Below are positions 1-8,018 of a stretch of DNA of 39,426 nt, one piece after another; position 1 is the first letter of the stretch, and the number at the start of each line of letters is the position of its first letter. Under the pieces are notes generated by a model. It saw only the letters and a program-made list of their open reading frames with translations, did no database searches and was not told the origin of the DNA. This stretch comes from UBA6544 sp049601975 (GTDB lineage: Bacteria > Pseudomonadota > Alphaproteobacteria > UBA8366). The DNA is taken from positions 1 to 39,426 of the forward strand of contig JBMYRC010000026.1 in assembly GCA_049601975.1 (NCBI GenBank). Reading direction: 5' to 3'. The position numbers were made by a program, and so were the translations under genes.

Positions 1-40
1 AATGCGAAGGTCAGGAGTTCGATCCTCCTCGGCTCCACCA
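1..40 (+). tRNA. 3' end of a tRNA, alanine-type (partial)
   Basis: Only the 3' part is in the window. A 5-bp T stem (AGGAG/CTCCT) encloses the loop TTCGATC. The 3' acceptor strand CGGCTCC, discriminator A and encoded CCA follow. Discriminator A73 and U at position 70 fit the G3:U70 identity pair of tRNA-Ala, and the short AGGTC variable loop fits an ordinary tRNA. The anticodon lies outside the window, so the isoacceptor is not proven. The 3' end of a tmRNA, also alanine-charged, is a less likely alternative. Confidence 0.75.
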
Positions 41-77
41 ATTTTTCTCCAAATCAATATGTAAAACCAGTTGCGTA

Positions 78-99
78 AGCGCTAACCTTTAGTAGCGCT
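78..99. repeat. 7-bp inverted repeat after the tRNA
   Basis: AGCGCTA and TAGCGCT are perfect inverted arms around an 8-nt loop. The element lies between the tRNA end and the dienelactone hydrolase start. No T-run follows, so it is not a classical terminator. It could be a processing hairpin for the tRNA transcript or an operator for the next gene. Confidence 0.4.
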
Positions 100-130
100 C
101 GATTATTTGCATTCGAAGGAGCTAGCCACC

Positions 131-856
131 GTGACCCACCGCATCGATACCGTGACTGTGAAAGACAGTCCTATGGAAATCTTTATGTACACGCCGACGG
201 GCGACGGGCCGCATCCGGGGATCGTCTTGGCGCAGCATATTCCGGTCGGCCACACCGGCGTCGAGAACGATACTTTCACGCTGAAGACGGCGGAACGGTA
301 TGCCGAGAACGGCTATGCGGTCGCGGTGCCGTTCATCTTCCATTGGTGGCCTAAATCCGACGACATCCAGGTCAAACGAGACGCATTCCGCGATGATTGG
401 ACGGCGCTCGACCTGCGCGCGACCTTCGACCATCTGGCGGGCCAAGACGATGTCGACGGATCGCGCATCGGCATCGTTGGGCATTGCTGGGGCGGACGGG
501 TCTCGTGGCTCGGCGCCTGTCAGGTGCCGGAGCTTAAGGCTTGCGCGATTTTCTACGGGGGCCGTGTGAAGCTGCAAATGGGGCCCGGCACGCCGCCCGC
601 CATCGAACTCGCAGGCCAAATCAACTGCCCCGTCACCGGGTTTTTCGGTAACGAAGATGAGAACCCGCCACCGGAAGATGTCGACGACTACGAGGCCGCG
701 CTGGAAGCCGCGGGCGTGCCGTGCGAGTTCCATCGCTACGACAGTGCGGGGCACGCGTTCCAATCCTTCAACAGCGAAGAACGCTATCGCCACGACGTCA
801 GCGAGGATGCTTGGGAGAAGGTGCTCGCGTTCCTCGGTAAGAACCTCGGCGCGTAG
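131..856 (+). CDS. Dienelactone hydrolase family protein
   Basis: A 241-residue cytosolic alpha/beta hydrolase of the dienelactone hydrolase family. Family members open cyclic dienelactones (as in chloroaromatic breakdown) or cleave other small esters. The nucleophile motif GHCWGG places the catalytic Cys near residue 119. The likely Asp (GNEDEN, about 176) and His (SAGHAF, about 208) complete a Cys-Asp-His triad. No signal peptide is seen. The GTG start at 131 is chosen because AAGGAG at 116-121 sits nine bases before it; a TTG at 107 would put this ribosome site inside the gene. It stands alone between a tRNA and a convergent enoyl-CoA hydratase-family gene, so the physiological substrate cannot be told from context. 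Confidence 0.85.
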   Translation: MTHRIDTVTVKDSPMEIFMYTPTGDGPHPGIVLAQHIPVGHTGVENDTFTLKTAERYAENGYAVAVPFIFHWWPKSDDIQVKRDAFRDDWTALDLRATFDHLAGQDDVDGSRIGIVGHCWGGRVSWLGACQVPELKACAIFYGGRVKLQMGPGTPPAIELAGQINCPVTGFFGNEDENPPPEDVDDYEAALEAAGVPCEFHRYDSAGHAFQSFNSEERYRHDVSEDAWEKVLAFLGKNLGA

Positions 857-859
857 CGA

Positions 860-1708
860 CTAGACTCCTTTAAATTCTGGCTTCCGTTTCTCGACGAAGG
901 CCTGGCGCGCTTCCTTGGCGTCGGCGGAGCTTTGCAGGATGCCGCCCGCGTTCGAGGTCAGCACCATCGTGGTCTCCAGCGTACTGTCCATGGCGGCGCG
1001 CATGATGCGCTTGCTGGTCCATTGCACCAGCGGCGGCAAGGCGATTATACGGTCGCAAAGCTCGCGGGTGGTTTTCTCCAAATCCTCCGACGCGACCAGG
1101 TGGTTCAACAATCCCCATTCATAGGCGCGTTGGGCGTTTAACGATCCCGTATAGGCGAACTCGAGGGCGCGGCCCAAACCCACCATTTTCGGCAAATAGT
1201 ATGAGCCGCCGTTCTCCAGAATTTGGCCTGCCTGCTGGTAGCCGATAAAGCGTGTCTTCTCGCAGCCGATGCGAATATCGCAATGGAGCGACATATCCAT
1301 GCCGGAACCGACAGCCGCGCCATTGATCATAGCGATGGTCGGCTTGCGGATGACCGAGATGTCGCGGTGCAGCTTGGTGAAGCCGTGGTAGAAGTGCTGG
1401 CGCATAGCGTCCGGCCCTTCATGCGGCCCACGGGCGCCTTCCACATTAGGGCCGATCTCGTCCTCGCTCGGCCGTTCCTTGAGGTCGGCACCGGAACAAA
1501 ACCCGCGCCCGACACCGGTCACCACGATCACCCGGACGTCCGGGTCGTCATCGGCGGCCCGCATATACTCGCCGACCTTAGCGACAGTGCCGTTATTCTC
1601 TGCCGTGCCGTAAAGCGCGTTCATCTTTTCCGGACGGTTGAACTTAATCCAGAGGATGCCGTTCTCTTCTTTTTCATAGAGCAGATAGTCGACGAGTTGC
1701 GGTCCCAT
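860..1708 (-). CDS. Enoyl-CoA hydratase/isomerase family protein
   Basis: A 282-residue crotonase-fold protein that should bind an acyl-CoA. The two oxyanion-hole segments are visible: GFCSGADL (about 69-76) and NGAAVGSGMDMS (about 129-140). The two Glu residues that act in classical enoyl-CoA hydratase appear to be replaced, the first by Asp about 138 and the second by Gln in the YQQAG stretch, so true hydratase activity is doubtful. Isomerase, hydrolase or decarboxylase chemistry is possible. The ATG at 1708 has GGGAGG nearby upstream. It lies 71 bp after ccmI on the same strand and has its own upstream inverted repeat (1726-1749), which suggests separate control. It converges with the dienelactone hydrolase gene with 3 bp between them. 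Confidence 0.85.
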   Translation of the reverse strand: MGPQLVDYLLYEKEENGILWIKFNRPEKMNALYGTAENNGTVAKVGEYMRAADDDPDVRVIVVTGVGRGFCSGADLKERPSEDEIGPNVEGARGPHEGPDAMRQHFYHGFTKLHRDISVIRKPTIAMINGAAVGSGMDMSLHCDIRIGCEKTRFIGYQQAGQILENGGSYYLPKMVGLGRALEFAYTGSLNAQRAYEWGLLNHLVASEDLEKTTRELCDRIIALPPLVQWTSKRIMRAAMDSTLETTMVLTSNAGGILQSSADAKEARQAFVEKRKPEFKGV

Positions 1709-1725
1709 GGCAGGCCTCCCGGGTT

Positions 1726-1749
1726 TATATTGCGTTAGTGGACAATATA
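1726..1749. promoter_or_regulatory. Operator-like inverted repeat upstream of the crotonase gene
   Basis: TATATTG and CAATATA are perfect 7-bp inverted arms with a 10-bp centre, starting 18 bp upstream of the crotonase-family start codon. The size and dyad spacing resemble a dimeric repressor site, for example of TetR type. The bound regulator is unknown, and no regulator gene of that kind is seen in the window. Confidence 0.4.
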
Positions 1750-1779
1750 GGGGAGGCCGCGCGCCGGGCGACCTGGCGT

Positions 1780-3507
1780 TTACTTATTCAGACCGTCGAT
1801 CTGACGCTGCAGCGCCGCCCGTTCCTTTGAGTCCTGGGCAAGCCCAGATTGCGCTTTCTCCCAAAGACGCCGTGCCTCGGCCTTGTCACCCGCCCCTGCG
1901 GCGGCAAGTCCGGCGAAGAACAAAGCTTCCACATTTGCCGGCTGCAGGGTCAGCACCTTCTGCATGATTTCGATGGAAGCGGCTGTCGGCTTGTTTCCGG
2001 CGGCGGCACGAATGGTGCGGGCGTACAAGGTCAGGATATCGATATTCTCCGGCGCCACTTCTGCGGCCTTCGCCATGGCGGCGCGCGCGTCATTCGGTTT
2101 GCCCAGCACGTTGTAGGACCGCGCGAGGCGGATCCAGCCCTGCAAATCGTTCGGGTTTTCCGCCAACCGCGACGCCAATCGCGAGACCATCCCTTCGATC
2201 ATTTCGCGCTGTTCTTCCGGGCTCATCTCCTGAGCCGCGCGCATGTCTTCGGCACTCGGACCGCGCGGCGCCGAAGACGTCTCCGTCGCAGGAGCAGCGT
2301 TCAAACCAAATTCTTGGCCGAGCGCCAATAACTGTCGTTTGACGAAGGGCGCGCGCGCGAATTGCGCCAAAGCTTTATCCAGCGCCTCTTTCGCCAGGGC
2401 TTTCTCTCCAAGCACGCCGTAAGAGCGGATCAACCGTTTCCAGCCCTCGAAATTGGCTGGGTCTTCTTCAAGCTTGGCAGCGAGACCCGCGACCATGCCG
2501 CGAATCATTTCCTGGCGTTCCTTCGGCAGCATTTGTTGTGCAGCCGCGACGTCTTCTCCGGTCGGCCCGCCCGGACGCTGAGGGGAATTTTCCGCAGTAG
2601 CGCCTTCCGGTGGAGCGGATGGCGGCAGGAGTTTCGGCAGTGCCGCAACATCAAGACCCAGCTTCTCCGACGCTTCCATCAGACGCTGTTGCAAGACCCC
2701 AGCCCAGGTCGCATTCGACGGCGTTTCCGCCATCAGCGCCACCCAACCGTCATAGGCCTTGCGGTGCTCACCGCGCTGCCAATCAGCCAGGGCTAAATAG
2801 AAACGCGCGGTCGGCTCCTTGAAGTTCTTCGCCAGTGCTTCGCGGAACGCCGCTTGGCTCTTCGGTGTGATCGATCCCTGTGCAGCCAAGGCAATCGCCT
2901 CGCCATAAGCGGCAAAGGTTCCGGAATCGGCACCATTCAAAGCGATCAACTGCTCGAAGGCGGGAACCGCTTCAGCGAAATTACCCATCGTCATATAAGT
3001 ACGCGCCAGAAGCTGCCAGCCTTGGACGCTATCGGCATCTTCACTCAAACGTTTCTTCAAACGGTCTGCCAGGGCTGACAGATTCATCTGTTGTCCGCGC
3101 GTGCCGGCGGTTCTTTGTTTGCGCTCGTCCTCGCGCTCCGCATAGGGAAGAGACGGCTGATTGGGAGAACCGGTGTAGAGGTACGCCGAGACCGTGCTTC
3201 CCGCCAAGATTACCGCCAACAGAACAGCGGCGACTGGGTGCCGATCTCCCTCCCCGCCGCCGTCGCCCTTCCGGGCCGTATCGGCGGCAAGGATGCGGCG
3301 GCTAATCTCCGCCTTCGCGGCTTCCGCTTCCGCGTATTGCAAACGGCCTTCGCGATGCTCTCGATCTAACTCGGTGAGTTGATCGCGAAATACCTCGATA
3401 TCGAAATCGGCTTCGTCACGCGCGTCGCTGCGTCCGCGAACCAAGGGCCAAACGACGCCCACGGCAACCACAACTAGAAGAACGACGGCTACAATCCAAA
3501 AAATCAT
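1780..3507 (-). CDS. ccmI: Cytochrome c biogenesis protein CcmI (CycH), TPR type
   Basis: CcmI delivers apocytochrome c to the heme ligation complex (CcmF/CcmH) at the periplasmic side of the inner membrane. The 575-residue protein has the family layout. A first membrane segment (about 3-22) is followed by a cytoplasmic loop with the conserved FRDQLTELDREHREGRL pattern. A second membrane segment (about 92-110) precedes a long periplasmic TPR region. That region holds a repeated block: residues 318-385 and 419-486 are close copies, each with AAQxM..., E/G MVxxLAxxLxExP and GWxxLxRSYxVLG. A weaker third copy begins near 141. The gene is the last of the ccm operon and starts 5 bp after ccmH. Confidence 0.93.
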   Translation of the reverse strand: MIFWIVAVVLLVVVAVGVVWPLVRGRSDARDEADFDIEVFRDQLTELDREHREGRLQYAEAEAAKAEISRRILAADTARKGDGGGEGDRHPVAAVLLAVILAGSTVSAYLYTGSPNQPSLPYAEREDERKQRTAGTRGQQMNLSALADRLKKRLSEDADSVQGWQLLARTYMTMGNFAEAVPAFEQLIALNGADSGTFAAYGEAIALAAQGSITPKSQAAFREALAKNFKEPTARFYLALADWQRGEHRKAYDGWVALMAETPSNATWAGVLQQRLMEASEKLGLDVAALPKLLPPSAPPEGATAENSPQRPGGPTGEDVAAAQQMLPKERQEMIRGMVAGLAAKLEEDPANFEGWKRLIRSYGVLGEKALAKEALDKALAQFARAPFVKRQLLALGQEFGLNAAPATETSSAPRGPSAEDMRAAQEMSPEEQREMIEGMVSRLASRLAENPNDLQGWIRLARSYNVLGKPNDARAAMAKAAEVAPENIDILTLYARTIRAAAGNKPTAASIEIMQKVLTLQPANVEALFFAGLAAAGAGDKAEARRLWEKAQSGLAQDSKERAALQRQIDGLNK

Positions 3508-3512
3508 CTAAA

Positions 3513-3995
3513 CTACCTGTCGTCGTCGTTCTTGGAACCGAGCAACGCTTCGATCCGCCGTTGCTCGTCCTCGCTGAGCACCGCCGCCGTTGTCACCGGT
3601 GCGGCGCGACGGCCGCGGAAAAACATGATCAGGCCAAACGCGCCCAAGATAAATATGCCGATCGGCCCATACCAAAGCAGGTAGGTCGACGCCTTCATCG
3701 GCGGACTCAAGAGAACGAAATCACCATACCGCTTCACCAGATAATCCATCACCTGGTCGTTGCTATCGCCTTGGGTTAGGCGCTGGCGTACCAACACGCG
3801 TAGGTCGCGGGCGAGATCAGCGTTGGAATCGTCGATGGATTGGTTCTGACAGACGAGACAACGGATATCCTTGGAGAGTTCGCGCGCTCGCGCTTCCAAG
3901 GCTGGATCTTTCAACACTTCGTTCGGTTGCACAGCGTGCACTGTGGACGCAAACATGAACACGGCGCACAGGCTGGCCAGAATTCGGACACTCAT
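3513..3995 (-). CDS. ccmH: Cytochrome c maturation protein CcmH (CcmL/CycL)
   Basis: A thiol-disulfide protein that keeps apocytochrome cysteines reduced for heme attachment. The 160-residue product has a signal peptide (MSVRILASLC..., cleavage near AVQPNE). The family motif is RCLVCQNQSI, with redox Cys46 and Cys49. A single membrane helix (about 105-126) precedes a short cytoplasmic tail. The start at 3995 is chosen because its ATG overlaps the ccmG stop in ATGA and GAAGGAG precedes it. An upstream in-frame start would only add out-of-frame ccmG sequence. Translational coupling with ccmG is likely. Confidence 0.93.
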   Translation of the reverse strand: MSVRILASLCAVFMFASTVHAVQPNEVLKDPALEARARELSKDIRCLVCQNQSIDDSNADLARDLRVLVRQRLTQGDSNDQVMDYLVKRYGDFVLLSPPMKASTYLLWYGPIGIFILGAFGLIMFFRGRRAAPVTTAAVLSEDEQRRIEALLGSKNDDDR

Positions 3996-4522
3996 CCGCG
4001 AAGCTCCTTCAGCAGAGGCTCGATGACCTCCGTATAGGTTTCCGGAAACAGCGGCCCGACATGCTTGTAGCGAATGCGGCCTTCGCGGTCGATGACATAG
4101 GTTTCCGGCACGCCGTAGACACCCCACTCAATGCCGGCCTTGTTATCTAGATCATGGCCGATCCGGCTATACGGATCGCCAAGTTCCCGCAACCACGTGA
4201 CCGCCGCCGCACGCTGATCTTTCCAGTTGATCGCATGGATCGGCACTTCGCCAGTCTCCGCCAGTTTCATCCATAGTGGATGTTCAGCGCGGCAGGGCAC
4301 GCACCAGGACGCAAAGACGTTCACTATCGTGACTTCGCCCTTAAGGTCGCTGGTTGCCAATCCGGGCTTTTCCGGTTTCAACGCCGGCAGATCGAACGCA
4401 GGCACAGGCTGATCGATTAGGGCTGAGGGCAATATGCGCGGATCCTTGGTCAGGCCAATGGCGAAATAAAATGCCATGCCCAGAAAGATCGCGAGCGGAA
4501 GCAGGAAGAAAAGCCGTTTCAT
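3992..4522 (-). CDS. ccmG: Thiol:disulfide interchange protein CcmG (DsbE)
   Basis: A membrane-anchored periplasmic thioredoxin of the cytochrome c maturation pathway, 176 residues. An N-terminal anchor (about 3-22) precedes the thioredoxin fold. The active site is WCVPC (73-77) and the cis-proline loop is GVPETY (Pro139). The acidic family signature around GVPETYVIDREGRIRY is intact. It takes electrons from CcdA/DsbD and passes them to CcmH or to apocytochrome. It starts 8 bp after ccmF and overlaps ccmH by 4 bp. Confidence 0.95.
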   Translation of the reverse strand: MKRLFFLLPLAIFLGMAFYFAIGLTKDPRILPSALIDQPVPAFDLPALKPEKPGLATSDLKGEVTIVNVFASWCVPCRAEHPLWMKLAETGEVPIHAINWKDQRAAAVTWLRELGDPYSRIGHDLDNKAGIEWGVYGVPETYVIDREGRIRYKHVGPLFPETYTEVIEPLLKELRG

Positions 4523-4530
4523 CGGTTACC

Positions 4531-6519
4531 TTATTCCGCTGGGGCCGGAGAAGCGGCCGCGTCTTTGCGACGGCGCGAGGGCGCGCCGACCCGCAACCGC
4601 CGGTCGGTCAACGACACGACGCCACCGAGGACCATGATTAACGAGCCCATCCACAGCCACGGCACCAAGGGTTTATAGTAGAGCCGGATCGTCCAACCGC
4701 CCTTGCCGTTCGCCTCGCCGAGCACGACGTAAAGATCGTACATCGCAGTGGTGAAGATCGCCGCTTCCGTGGTTTCTTGACCAGAGACGAGATAACGCCG
4801 CCGTTCGGGCTCCAGCTTGATCAATTCCTTGCCGCCGGTCTTCACCGTGAAAAATCCGCGTTCGGCGGCGTAGTTCGGCCCACGAATTTGGCGGGCATCG
4901 TCTAAGGTGAACTCATATCCGGAAACATCGACTGTTTCGCCCGGCTTCATGATCTGAATGCTTTCGACCTGCCACAGCGCGGCGCCGGTAACGCCAGCCA
5001 CCGTGATGGCGAGACCGAAATGCGCGACGGTCATGCCCCAAGCCGCGCGCGGCAGTCCTGCAGCCCGCTTTAGGCTATCGCCGAACGCAATCCGCCCGAG
5101 GCCAATACGCTCACCCATTTCCAGGAGCACGGAGGCACAGAGCCATCCCGCGATCCCAATGCCGAGCGGGCCGAATACCGTCTTGCCCCAAGTCAGATAT
5201 GCCGTGCCCAACGTCACCAATCCGGCAACCACAAACGCCATCTTGAGCCGCGCCATAACGCCGCCAAGGTCGGCACGTTTCCACGGCAAGAGCGGCCCAA
5301 TGCCGACGGCAATTACCAGCGGGATCATCAACGGCACAAAGGTCGCGTTGAAGAAAGGCGGCCCGACGGAGACCTTCTCGCCACCGAAAGCGTCGAGGAA
5401 GAGCGGGTAGAGCGTGCCAAGGAACACTGTCGCCGCCGCTGTCGTCAGCAACAGGTTGTTCAACACCAGGCCGCCTTCGCGGCTGATCGGCTGAAACAAG
5501 CCTCGACTTTGCAGCTGCGGTGCGCGCCACGCATAAAGCGCGAGGCTGCCGCCGGTGGCGATGACCAAAATTCCCAGAATGAAAACACCGCGATCAGGAT
5601 CGCTGGCGAAGGAATGAACGGAGGTTAACACGCCGGAGCGGACCAGGAAGGTGCCGATCAAGCTGAGCGAAAACGTGATGATGGCCAGCAAAATGGTCCA
5701 ACTTTTCAACGCGTCTCGCTTTTCCACCACGATGGCGGAATGCAGCAATGCGGTCCCGACCAACCACGGCATGAAGGACGCGTTCTCGACCGGGTCCCAA
5801 TACCACCAGCCGCCCCAACCGAGTTCGTAATAAGCCCACCAACTGCCGAGCGCGATCCCAGCGGTGAGGAACAACCAGGCCAATAGCGTCCAGGGCCGTA
5901 CCCAGCGCGCCCAAGCAGCGTCGACCTTACCTTCGATGAGAGCGGCGACGGCGAAGGAGAACGCAATCGAGAAACCGACATAGCCGACGTAGAGGATCGG
6001 CGGATGCAGCGCCAAGCCCGGATCCTGCAGCAACGGGTTCAACCCTTGCCCATCGAGCGGAGCCGGATCCAGACGCTCGAATGGGTTCGAGGTCAATATA
6101 ATGAACGCCAAGAATCCGATGGAGATCATCGCCTGTACGGCCAGAGTCCGCGCCTTCAGTCCCGGCGGCAGGTTGCGCCCGAAGCCCGCGACGATGGCCC
6201 CGAACAGCGCCAGGATTAACACCCAGAGCAACATCGAGCCTTCATGATTTCCCCAGACACCGCTGATCTTATAGATCAACGGTTTTAAGGAATTTGAATT
6301 GTCGGCGACGTTCTTAACGCTGAAATCGCTGGTGACGTAAGCGTACATCAAGGCCAGGAAGGCGATGAACAACAGGCCCAGCTGCGCCACCGCCGTCGGA
6401 GTGGCAACGCCCATCCAAGCGCGATTGTCCCGCGCGGCGCCGATCAACGGCACGGATGCTTGTGCAAGGGCGACGCAAAGCGCCAGGATTAAGGCAAAGT
6501 GGCCAATCTCAACGATCAT
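4531..6519 (-). CDS. ccmF: Heme lyase subunit CcmF
   Basis: The central membrane subunit of the System I cytochrome c synthetase, which receives heme from holo-CcmE and joins it to CXXCH motifs. The 662-residue protein is hydrophobic through most of its length and has the tryptophan-rich WWD motif GWGGWWYWDPVENASFMPW (about 234-252). Candidate heme-ligand histidines sit at LHPPILY (172) and ALLHS (260). A periplasmic loop near the C terminus and a last helix (about 615-640) match the family. It overlaps ccmE by 4 bp (ATGA). Confidence 0.96.
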   Translation of the reverse strand: MIVEIGHFALILALCVALAQASVPLIGAARDNRAWMGVATPTAVAQLGLLFIAFLALMYAYVTSDFSVKNVADNSNSLKPLIYKISGVWGNHEGSMLLWVLILALFGAIVAGFGRNLPPGLKARTLAVQAMISIGFLAFIILTSNPFERLDPAPLDGQGLNPLLQDPGLALHPPILYVGYVGFSIAFSFAVAALIEGKVDAAWARWVRPWTLLAWLFLTAGIALGSWWAYYELGWGGWWYWDPVENASFMPWLVGTALLHSAIVVEKRDALKSWTILLAIITFSLSLIGTFLVRSGVLTSVHSFASDPDRGVFILGILVIATGGSLALYAWRAPQLQSRGLFQPISREGGLVLNNLLLTTAAATVFLGTLYPLFLDAFGGEKVSVGPPFFNATFVPLMIPLVIAVGIGPLLPWKRADLGGVMARLKMAFVVAGLVTLGTAYLTWGKTVFGPLGIGIAGWLCASVLLEMGERIGLGRIAFGDSLKRAAGLPRAAWGMTVAHFGLAITVAGVTGAALWQVESIQIMKPGETVDVSGYEFTLDDARQIRGPNYAAERGFFTVKTGGKELIKLEPERRRYLVSGQETTEAAIFTTAMYDLYVVLGEANGKGGWTIRLYYKPLVPWLWMGSLIMVLGGVVSLTDRRLRVGAPSRRRKDAAASPAPAE

Positions 6520-7013
6520 TTCTTTTCATCCTGTTCGCCTGCATGTTTCCACTTGCCCGATTTCTTCAAAGCCTCCGCCACTTCCGGCGGCATGTAATTC
6601 TCGTCGTGCTTGGCGAGCACTTCGCGCGCCACGAACACACCGTCGGGCCGCAACGCGCCTTCGGTCACGACGCCCTGCCCTTCGCGGAACAGATCCGGCA
6701 ATATGCCGCGGTAACTGACTTTCACGGTTTGATCGAGGTCCGTCACTTCAAAATTAGTCACGAGGCCGTTTTCGGCTTTCGAGACGGTTCCTTCTTTCAC
6801 CAGACCGCCCATCCGGAAATGCTGGCCGGGCGACACGCCCTTTGTTTGCACGTCTGTCGGGCTGTGGAAGAAGACGATGTTATCTTCAAGCGCGGTCAAC
6901 ACCAAAGCCGCCGCGATCCCAAGCATGGTAAGGCCGGTGATTACAATATAAAGCCGCCGCCGTTTGCGCATCGAGGCGGGTGTGCGCCGTGGGTCGGAAC
7001 TCGATGCCGTCAT
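6516..7013 (-). CDS. ccmE: Periplasmic heme chaperone CcmE
   Basis: CcmE binds heme covalently and carries it from CcmC to CcmF. The 165-residue protein has one N-terminal membrane anchor (about 20-42) and an OB-fold domain. The heme-binding motif is LAKHDENY, with His136 and Tyr140. The flexible tail after MPPEV ends in charged residues, as in other family members. It overlaps ccmD and ccmF by four bases each, so the three genes are probably translationally coupled. Confidence 0.96.
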   Translation of the reverse strand: MTASSSDPRRTPASMRKRRRLYIVITGLTMLGIAAALVLTALEDNIVFFHSPTDVQTKGVSPGQHFRMGGLVKEGTVSKAENGLVTNFEVTDLDQTVKVSYRGILPDLFREGQGVVTEGALRPDGVFVAREVLAKHDENYMPPEVAEALKKSGKWKHAGEQDEKK

Positions 7014-7189
7014 GTCTCATCCTCGTCGTCAGTACCGCGCCGTTCGCGCCGCAACTCTGCTAACTGCCGTTCCCGCTGCCGCATCGTCGTGATCGTCTGT
7101 ACGAGAATACCGACGACGATCACGGTTGCGATCAGATAGGCTGGCCAAATATAGACGCCGTGCCCGCCCATATGGAAGAAATCGCTCAA
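7010..7189 (-). CDS. ccmD: Heme exporter protein CcmD
   Basis: A 59-codon gene between ccmC and ccmE, read from the complement. CcmD is a small membrane protein that helps release holo-CcmE from the CcmABC complex. The product begins MSDFFHMGGHGVYIWPAY, has one helix (about 14-31), then a charged helix rich in Arg, Glu and Gln and an acidic end. This is the typical CcmD layout. The start is inferred as TTG at 7189 with GGAG eight or nine bases upstream; the next in-frame candidate is ATG five codons later. The stop overlaps ccmE in ATGA. The gene is in the same frame as ccmC, 30 bp after its stop. Confidence 0.9.
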   Translation of the reverse strand: MSDFFHMGGHGVYIWPAYLIATVIVVGILVQTITTMRQRERQLAELRRERRGTDDEDET

Positions 7190-7219
7190 ACCATGCGCTC
7201 CATCGGTTTCACGTTCTCG

Positions 7220-7939
7220 TCATCCACGCGCTTCGACCAATTGGATATTGTGAATTTTTGCAGCAGCAATCTCGCTCCGCACCCTTAAGATCAGAATCGT
7301 GACATAAAATAAGGTGAAACCGACCGCCATCAGCATCAACGGCCAGAGCATGGAGCTATGGACAGCCGGCGCATCCAATCGCGTCACGCTGGCGGGTTGA
7401 TGTAAGGTATTCCACCAATCGACGGAGAATTTGATGATCGGCAGGTTAACCGCGCCCACCAGAGCCAGCACCGCCGACGCCTTTGCGCCGCGCGCCGGAT
7501 CGTCGAAGGCGTTGTTTAGCGCGATATAACCGAGATAGAGAAAAAACAGGATCAGCACCGATGTCAGACGCGCGTCCCAGACCCACCAAGTGCCCCACAT
7601 CGGCTTGCCCCAGAGCGAGCCCGTCACCAGACAAATAAGGGTAAATCCAGCACCGACCGGGGCGCTTGCCTTGGCGATCAAATCAGCCAGCGGGTGTTTC
7701 CAGATCAGCGCCATGGCGCTGCTGATGGCGATGGAGGAATACACGAACATCGCCATCCAGGCCGACGGTACATGGACGTACATGATCCGCACGGATTCCA
7801 GCTGCTGGTAGTCCGGCGGCGAGGCGAACAGCGCCAGATACAGACCTGTGGTGATACAGAGAATCGTCAGGCCCGCGCTCCATGGCAGGATCGCGCGGCC
7901 CATGCGAAGAAATCTATTTGGATTCGCGAAACGGTGCAT
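7220..7939 (-). CDS. ccmC: Heme-handling protein CcmC
   Basis: A 239-residue polytopic membrane protein that presents heme to CcmE. It has about six hydrophobic segments. The WWD motif WGTWWVWDARLTS lies at about 115-127. The two periplasmic histidines expected to ligate heme are His56 (YVHVPSAW) and His180 (TLHQPASV). It follows ccmB after a 79-bp gap and precedes ccmD by 30 bp. All core residues are present, so it is probably functional. Confidence 0.96.
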   Translation of the reverse strand: MHRFANPNRFLRMGRAILPWSAGLTILCITTGLYLALFASPPDYQQLESVRIMYVHVPSAWMAMFVYSSIAISSAMALIWKHPLADLIAKASAPVGAGFTLICLVTGSLWGKPMWGTWWVWDARLTSVLILFFLYLGYIALNNAFDDPARGAKASAVLALVGAVNLPIIKFSVDWWNTLHQPASVTRLDAPAVHSSMLWPLMLMAVGFTLFYVTILILRVRSEIAAAKIHNIQLVEARG

Positions 7940-8018
7940 GGCTTTTATATAAGGGTTAACAGCGGCTTACGCTCGTAAAATCTGCGTTGTTTTAATGCGG
8001 CAGAATGACCGTAGCCTG

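Noticed and set aside
1..40. An integration attachment site at the tRNA 3' end
   Set aside because: No second copy of the tRNA 3' sequence and no integrase gene was seen in the window.
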